Below are positions 56,688-64,000 of a DNA stretch of 64,000 bases, one piece after another (the stretch's first letter is position 1; every line of letters begins with the position of its first letter). Made by a program: the position numbers and the translations under genes. The notes beneath the pieces were generated by a model. That model had not been told where the DNA came from, did not search any database, and worked only from the letters and a program-made list of their open reading frames with translations. The stretch is from positions 93,418,979 to 93,482,978 of the forward strand of contig OZ022501.1 in the NCBI GenBank assembly GCA_963989385.1. Direction: 5' to 3'. Origin of the DNA: Ctena decussata (Eukaryota; Mollusca; Bivalvia; Lucinida; Lucinidae).

Positions 56688-57589
56688 AAGGACCACGAAT
56701 GCAAGATTCTATTTATCATATGACACTAAAATCGCATTTTATTAGCAATTTTACACTAAAATGTCACGATTTTGCCATTAGAAAACGCAACGTTTTTGTG
56801 GATGTAAACGCATATACGTTACGGTGTAATTTCCATATTTAATCCACCAGTGGATTATCGTTTTTAATGCATTGCTTTATTACACTCTGTAATGCGACGT
56901 CATATGATAAACTTTGATCCTCTAGGGCTTTCTGATCTTTCAGTAACCACTTTTATTCAGTTAGATTAGACGTTTCTGGGTACAAAGCCACCGCAATTCT
57001 GGCATCGTCCAGCCCATTCACTGTCCTAGCGCCTCATATCACAGCTGCGTCGTACTAGCCAAACCTATAACCATGGGACGAGGGCTGCAGCCCAGAACCT
57101 TTTCCAGCGTCATCAATTAAGAAAGCGACTGAATGTGAAACAGCCAAAATATAAACACGTTCAATGAAATTGAAATTGTTCTTACATGATGTTGCATACG
57201 TATGAATAACGGTCATTTCTTCCGATATTGGTCCATTCTGGCTGCCAGCAAAAACCATTTTCAACACCTTAAGATTATTGATAGTAGCAAGCTTTGGCCT
57301 TTGACTAAACTGGACAGCGAGCAATGTGTGGAGCCCGGTATCCCAGTGGATTAAGTGCTGGCTTGCTACTGGTTCGGGTTCGAACCCTGGAGGCAGAAAT
57401 CTTTTCAACCGTATATGGAACTCCTTCAAAATTTATTCCATTGCACATAGCCTTTCCATCGTCCTGATATGTCTATAAAATTGTTGAAAAGAACGTAACC
57501 TCGCGTGTAATACATCCGTTCATGAATTTGAATTCAATTTGCGACTCTTAACAGGTGTTACTTCAAAATAAGAAACGTTTGTTACAACC
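56688..57589. other. No gene recognised; tRNA-like fragment
   Basis: At about 57330-57400 (plus strand) TATCCCAGTGGATTAAGTGC and GGTTCGGGTTCGAACCCTGG are box-A- and box-B-like. Likely a SINE head. Confidence 0.45.
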
Positions 57590-58500
57590 ACAAATGAAAT
57601 AACTCCCACAAATGAAGTAATTCTTTCATTTGTGGTTGCGGTAGCGTGCAATCGTAACCACAAATGAAATAATGTTTCCAAACATGTATGAATTTGTATA
57701 GAAGGGCTTCATTCTTACAAAAATAATTTTCTCTGACACAAGTCTACAATCTTTTGAAACATTTAGAAATTTGCAGACCGAAGTTATTTCATTTGTGGTT
57801 GCGGTAGCGTGCAATCGTAACCACAAATGAAATAATGTTTCCAAACATGTATGAATTTGTATAGAAGGGCTTCATTCTTACAAAAATAATTTTCTCTGAC
57901 ACAAGTCTACAATCTTTTGAAACACTTAGAAATTTGCAGACCGAAGTTATTTCATTTGTGGTTGAGGAAGCTTGCAATCGTAACCACAAATGAAATAATG
58001 TCTCAGAACATATATCAAATTGTATGGAAGGGCTTTATTCTTACAAAAATAAACTTCTCTGAAACAAGTCGACAATCTTTTGAAAACGTTAGCAATTTGC
58101 AGACCAAAGTTATTTCATTTGTGGTTGAGGAATCTTGCAATCGTAACCACAAATGAAATAATGTTTACAAACATGTATGAAATTGTATGGAAGGGCTTCA
58201 TTCTTTCAGAAATAAACTTCTCTGACACTAGTCGACAATCTTTTGACAATCTTTTGAAACACTTCGAAATTTGCAGACCAAAGTTATTTCATTTGTGGTT
58301 GATGAAGCTTGCAATCGTAACCACAAATGAAAAACTGTCTCCAAACATATATGAAACTGTATGGAAGGGGCTTCATTCCTACCAGAATAAACTTCTCTGA
58401 CGCAAGTCGACAATCTTTTGAAATACTTAGAAATTCGCAGACCAAAGTTATTCCATTTGTGGTTGAGGTATCATGGAATCGTATTCACAAATAAACTAAT
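57590..58500. repeat. ~163-bp satellite, subfamily A (about 5-6 units)
   Basis: CATTTGTGG recurs at 57627, 57790, 57953, 58116, 58290 and 58454 (spacing 163, 163, 163, 174, 164). The 174 spacing reflects an 11-bp internal duplication of GACAATCTTTT. Each unit has arms TTATTTCATTTGTGGTT and AACCACAAATGAAATAA around 18 nt, then CAAACATGTATGAATTTGTA and CTCTGACACAAGTCTACAAT. Confidence 0.95.
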
Positions 58501-58511
58501 GTCTCCAAACA

Positions 58512-58785
58512 GATGCCGGGCCGCGTAGCGTAATCGATAGGGCACCTGACTCATAAGTCAGAGGTCCTGGGTTCGAAACCCGGTCTGGCCACATACTTTC
58601 GTTTCTCCTTCCGCTGATTCAAGAAGGGCAGTTGTCAGTTACTGGCGAAAGTATGTGCACTTAGTACTGGTTAACCGCTTAGGAGGTCTAAGTCTGCCCA
58701 GGAATAGTGTGGTAACGTTAACTGACCGTCCCGACATGACCATAGCTGTTTACCGTGGACGTTAAGCATCAAATCAATCAAAAAA
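58512..58785 (+). mobile_element. tRNA-derived SINE inserted in the satellite
   Basis: Same family as 24397-24670: GGGCCGCGTAGCGTAATCG, GGTCCTGGGTTCGAAACCC, tail ATCAAATCAATCAAAAAA. Target duplication GTCTCCAAACA at 58501-58511 and 58786-58796 is satellite sequence. Confidence 0.93.
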
Positions 58786-58823
58786 GTCTCCAAACATATA
58801 TGGAACTGTCCGGATGGGCATAT

Positions 58824-59058
58824 GAGCCGCGACACGACAAAACCAACACTGTGGTTGTGCGCCCAGCGCAGACTCAGATCAGCCTGGGCATCCGCCCAGT
58901 TTGACCAAACTCTTCGTTAAGTGCTCAAAGGGGAGCTAAGGGGCTGAGATACCTCCTTGCAGACAGCGAAGACTCTGATCAGACTGGGCGGATGCCTTGG
59001 CTGATCTGAGTCTTCCCTGGCCACACAAACACTTTGTTAGTTTCTCGAATCTCGGCTC
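58824..59058. mobile_element. GAGCCGCGAC hairpin MITE, copy 11, inside the satellite
   Basis: GAGCCGCGACACGACAAAAC to CGAATCTCGGCTC. The satellite segment GGAACTGTCCGGATGGGCAT before it is repeated with two changes (GAAACTGTCCGGAAGGGCAT) after it. Confidence 0.9.
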
Positions 59059-62000
59059 AATTATGAAACTGTCCGGAAGGGCATTATTCTTATAAAAAAA
59101 AACTTCACTGACATAAATCGACAATCTTTTGAATCATTTTGGAACTTTGCAGACCGACGTTATTACATTTGTGGCTGACGTAGCACGCCATCGTAACCAC
59201 AAATGCAAGAATTATTCCCAGGTCGTGAGAGACCACCTAGGAGTGCATCATTCTTTTAAATCTAAACTTCGAAAAAACTGATAAGAAACTTTCATAGTCT
59301 TTGGGATACAGTCCAAAAATATATATAATTTCATTTGTGGTTGACATAGCATGCAATCGTAACCACAAATGAGATAATGTTCCCCAAATCGTAAGAAACC
59401 GTCTTGAAGTGCTTTATTCTTTTCAAACGAAACTTCCCTGATACTGATAAAAATCTTTTATAGCGTTTCTGATAAAGTCCAACAAAAGTTATTTCATTTG
59501 TGGTTGATATAGCATGCAATCATAACCACAAATGTAATAATGTTCCCCAAACCGTAAGATATCGTGTAGAGGTGTTTCATTCTTTTGAAACTATACTTCC
59601 CTGACACTGATGACATTTTTTATAGCGTGTTGGATAACGTGCAACAAAAGTTATTTCATTTGTGGTTGAGATAGCATGCAATCATAACCACAAATGAAAT
59701 AATGTTCCGCAAATCATAAGAGATCACCTTGAAGTGATATATTCTTTTGAAACTATACTTCCCTGATACTAATAAAAACTTTTATAGCGTTTTGGATATA
59801 GTCCAACAATAGTTATTTCATTTGTGGTTGAGATAGCATGCAATCGTAACCACAAATGAAATAATGCTCCCTAAATCGTTAAAGATCGCATTGAAGTGCT
59901 TTGTTCTTTTGTAACTATAGTTCCCTGATACTGTTACAAATCTCTTCTAGCGCTTCGGATATAATTCAACAAAAGTTACTTCATTTGTGGTTGAGGTAGC
60001 ATGCAATCGAAAACACAAATGTAATAATGCTCACGAAATCTTAAGAGACCGCCTTGAAGTGCTTTATTCTTTGAAACTATACTTCCCTGATACCTATAAA
60101 AACATCTATAGCATTTCGGATATAGTCCAACAAAAGTTATTTCATTTGTGGTTAAGGTAGCCGGCAGACATAACCACAAATCTAATAATATTCCCTAAAT
60201 CGTAAGAGATCTCGTTGAAGTGTTTCATTCTTTTGAAACTATACATGTACTTCCCTGATACTAATAAAAACTTTTATAGCGTTTTGGATATAGTCCAACA
60301 ATAGTTATTTCATTTGTGGTTGAGATAGCATGCAATCGTAACCACAAATGAAATAATGTTCCCTAAATCGTAAAAGATCGCATTGAAGTGCTTTGTTCTT
60401 TTGTAACTATAGTTCCTTGATACTAATACAAATCTCTTCTAGCGCTTCGGCTATAATTCAACAAAAGCTACTTTATTTGTGGTTGTGGTAGCATGCAATC
60501 GAAACCACTAATGTAATAATGTTCACGAAATCTTAAGAGACCGCCTTGAAGTGATTTTTTTTAAACTATATATCCCTGATACTTATAAAAACATTTATGG
60601 CGTTTCGGATATATTCCCTCAAGATTTTTTTCATTTGTGGTTGAGATCGTAACCACAACTAAAATATTGTTCCCGAAATCTTAAGAAACCACCTCTTAGT
60701 GCTATATCTTTTGAAACTATACTTCCCTGATACCTATAAAAACATCTATAGCATTTCGGATATAGTCCAACAAAAGTTATTTCATTTGTGGTTGAGGTAG
60801 CAGGCAATCATAACCACAAATGTAATAATATTCCCCAAATCGTGAGAGATCGCGTTGAAGTGTTTCATTCTTTTGAAACTATACTTCACTGATACTAATA
60901 AAAACTTTTATAGCGTTTTGGGTATAGTCCATCAAAACTTATTTCATTTGTGGTTAAGATAGCATGCAATCGTAACCACAAATGAAATAATGTTCCCCAA
61001 ATCGTAAGAAACCGTCTTGAAGTGCTTTATTCTTTTTAAACTAACATTCCCTGATACTGATAAAACATTTATAGTATTTCGGATATAGTCCAAGAAAAGT
61101 CATTTCATTTGTGGTTGATGTTGCATGCAATCATAACCAAAAATGTAATACCGTTCCCGAAATCGCAAGAGACCGCCTTGAATTGCTTTAACCTTCTCAA
61201 CCTATTATTCCTTGATACTGATAAAAACATTAATAACGTTTTGGATATGTTGTAATAATTGTTATTTCATTTGTGGTTGACGTAGCATGCAATCATAACC
61301 ACAAATATAATAATGTTGCCCAAATCATAAGAGACCGCCTTGAAGTGCTTTATTCTTTTCAAACTACACTTCCCTGATACCGATAAAAACTTTTATAGCG
61401 TTTCGAATATAGCCCAAGAAAAGTTATTTCATTTGATTTGTGGTTGATGTAGCATGCAATCATAACCAAAAATGTAATAATGTTCCCTAAATCGTAAGAG
61501 ATGGCCTTGAATTCTTTCATTCTTTTTAAACTATACTTCCCTGATACTAATAAAAAACGTTTATAGCGTTTTGGAAAACACAGAACAAAAGTTTTTTTCA
61601 TTTGTGGTTGAGATAGCAGGCAATCATAACCACAAATGAAATAATGTGCCCAAATCGCAAGAGACCGCCTTGAATTGCTTTAACCTTTTCAAACTATTAT
61701 TCCTTGATACTGATAAAAACATTAATAGCGTTTTGGGTATGTTGTTATAATTGTTATTTCATTTGTGGTTGACGTAGCATGCAATCATAACCACAAATAT
61801 AATAATGTTGCCCAAATCATAAGAGACCGCATTGAAGTGCTTTATTCTTTTCAAAGTACACTTCCCTGATACCGATAAAAACTTTTATAGCGTTTCAAAT
61901 ATAACACAAGAAAAGTTATTTCATTTGTGGTTGACGTAGCATGCAATCATAACCACAAATGTAATAATGGTTCGGATATCACAAGTGACCGCCTTGAAGT

Positions 62001-64000
62001 GCTTTATTCGTTTGAAACTATACTTCACTGATACTGCTAAAAACATTTATAGCGTTTTGGATATAGTCCAACAAAAGTTATTTCATTTGTGGTTGAGATA
62101 GCATGCAATCATAACCACAACTGAAATAATGTTCCCTAAATCGTAAGAAACCGTCTTGAAGTGCTTTATTCTTTTCAACCTAAACTTCTCTGATACTGGT
62201 GAAAAACTTTTATAGTATTTCGAATGTAGTCCAACAAAAGTTGTTTCATTTGTGCTTGAGGTAGCATGCAATCATAACACCAAATGTAATAAAATTAGTT
62301 CCCGAAATCTTAACAGACTGCCTTGAAGTGCTTTTTTCTTTTGAAAAATACTTCCCTGATACATACTGATAAAAACATTTATAGCGTTTCGGATAAAGTC
62401 AAACAAAAGTTATTTCATTTGTGGTTGAAATATCATACAATCGTAACCACAAATGAAATAATGTTCCCGAAATCTTAACAAACCGCCTTGAAGTACTTTA
62501 TTCTTTTGGAAAAATACTTCCCTGATACTTATAAAAACTTTTATAGCGTTTCGGATATAGTCCAATAAAAGTTATTTCATTTGTGGTTGAGATAGCATGC
62601 AGTCGTAACCACAAATGAAATAATGTACCCGAAATCTTAAAAGACCGCCTTGAAGTGCTTTATTCTTTTCAAACTAAACTTCCCTGATACTGGTGAAAAA
62701 CTTTTATAGTATTTCGAATATAGTCCAACAAAAGTTGTTTCATTTGTGCTTGAGGTAGCATGCAATCATAACACCAAATGTAATAATATTAGTTCCCGAA
62801 ATCTTAACAGACCGCCTTGAAGTGCTATTTTCGTTTGGAGCAATACTTCCCTGATTCTTAAAAAACACGTTAAAAGCGTTTTCGGATATAGTCCAAGAAA
62901 AGTCATTTCATTTGTGGTTGACGTAGCATGCAATCGTAACCACACATGTAATAATGTTTCCTAAATCGTAAGAGATGGCCTTGTAATGTTTCATTCTTTT
63001 TCAACTGTACTTCCCTGATACTTATAAAAAACTTTTATAGCGTTTTGGAAAACGTACTACAAAAAGTATTTCATTTGTAGTTGACGTAACATGCAATCAA
63101 ATCCACAAATGAAATAATGTTGCCCAAATCATAAGAGACCGCCTTGAAGTGCTTAATTCTTTTTAAACTACACTTCCCTGATACCGATAAAAACTTTTAT
63201 AGCGTTTCGAATATAGCCCAAGAAAAGTTATTTCATTTGTGGTTGACGTAGCATGCAATCATACCCTCAAATGAAATAATGTTTCGAAATTCATAAGAGA
63301 CCGCCTTGAAGTGCTTTATTCGTTTCAAATTATACTTCCCCGATACTGATTAAAACATTTATAGCATTTTGGATTTAGTCCAAAAAAAGTTATTTCATTT
63401 GTGGTTGAGATAGCAGGCAATCATAACCACAAATAAAATAATGTCCCCCAAATCGCAAGAAACCGTCTTGAAGTGCTTTATTCTTTTCAAACTGAACTAA
63501 TCTGATACTGATGAAAAACGTTTATAGCGTTTCTGGTATTGTCCAACAAAATTTATTTCATTTGTGGTTGAGGTAGCATGCAATCGTAACCACAAATGAA
63601 ATAATGTTTCCTAAATCGTAAAAAACCGTCTTGAAGTGCTTCATTCTTTTTAAACTGAACTTCCCTGATACTGATAAAAAACTTTTATAGTATATCGAAT
63701 ATAGTCCAACAAAAGCCGTTTCATTTGTGGTAGAGGTAGCATGCAATCATAACCACAAACGTAAAAAATATCAGTTCCCGAAATCTTAACAGGCCGCCTT
63801 GAAGTGCTTTATTCTTTTGAAAAAATACTTCCCTGATACTTATAAAAACATTTATAGCGTTTCAGATATAGTCCAACAAAAGTTACTTCATTTGTGGTTG
63901 AGATAGCATGCAATCGTAACCACAAATGAAATAGTGTTCCCGAAATCTTAAGTTACCGCCTTGAAGTGCTATATTCGTTTCAAACTATACTTCCCTGATA
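59059..64000. repeat. ~163-bp satellite, subfamily B (about 30 units, runs off right edge)
   Basis: CATTTGTGG recurs at 59332, 59495, 59657, 59819 and 59982 and onward with 162-163 bp spacing. Units share the TTTCATTTGTGGTT..GCATGCAATC..AACCACAAATG dyad, but the rest differs from subfamily A: CGTAAGAGACCGCCTTGAAGTGC, ACTTCCCTGATACTGATAAA, TATAGCGTTTCGGATATAGTCC. Many units have AAATGTAATAATG in the right arm, so the dyad is shortened there. Open frames ending in NHK are translations of the repeat. Confidence 0.95.

Noticed and set aside
57626..63746. Repeated ~60-residue frames ending in NHK
   Set aside because: They are produced by the satellite unit and end at the same satellite position.
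57590..64000. Naming the satellite as a specific published bivalve satellite
   Set aside because: Only the unit length agrees; the consensus could not be compared here.
1..64000. Reverse transcriptase, integrase or full transposase genes
   Set aside because: No frame shows their catalytic motifs. Apart from the hAT BED remnant, all elements appear non-coding.

Overview
This is a eukaryotic, animal window from a repeat-dense and gene-poor genome. The repeat landscape points to a mollusc, most likely a bivalve: short hairpin MITEs, tRNA-derived SINEs, long elements built of ~146-bp tandem units rich in TCAAGGTCA, 'GTCCGTCCGTCC' runs, and a ~163-bp satellite. The species cannot be named from sequence alone. 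There are no bacterial-type operons, no rRNA and no CRISPR array. Most open frames in the window are chance frames inside repeats.

Only two protein-coding loci can be supported. (1) Minus strand, 1-1576, running off the left edge: an exon of a low-complexity protein. A unique Cys/Tyr/Pro-rich region leads into four 12-residue repeats and then 43 indel-free copies of an 8-residue repeat, SGQTGSTV. (2) Plus strand, 16176-34214: a two-exon forkhead transcription factor gene. Exon 1 is 16176-16329, the intron is about 16.8 kb, and exon 2 is 33172-34214. The join keeps the frame at consensus GT/AG sites and gives a 398-residue protein with one forkhead domain closest to FoxE, carrying unusual compensating length changes.

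Layout. 1-1.6 kb: repeat-protein exon. 1.8-16 kb: homopolymers, a tandem-unit element, hairpin MITEs, SINE pieces and degenerate AT-rich arrays. 16.2-34.2 kb: the forkhead gene. Its intron holds a 625-bp TIR element, a second tandem-unit element interrupted by a non-autonomous hAT transposon (perfect 8-bp target duplication, leftover BED-finger frame), further elements at 22.9-24.3 and 29.5-31.5 kb, and several SINEs, one ending 75 bp before exon 2. 34.5-36.8 kb: four copies of one MITE family. 37-57.5 kb: scattered hairpin MITEs, foldback elements with TTAA flanks, near-spacerless palindromes and tRNA-like SINE fragments. 57.6 kb to the right edge: a satellite array whose unit carries a 17-bp dyad. 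A SINE and a MITE lie at the junction of its two subfamilies.

The two genes have no visible functional link. The most distinctive observations are the frame-locked repeat protein, the divergent forkhead domain, the dated nesting of elements, and the dyad-bearing satellite.
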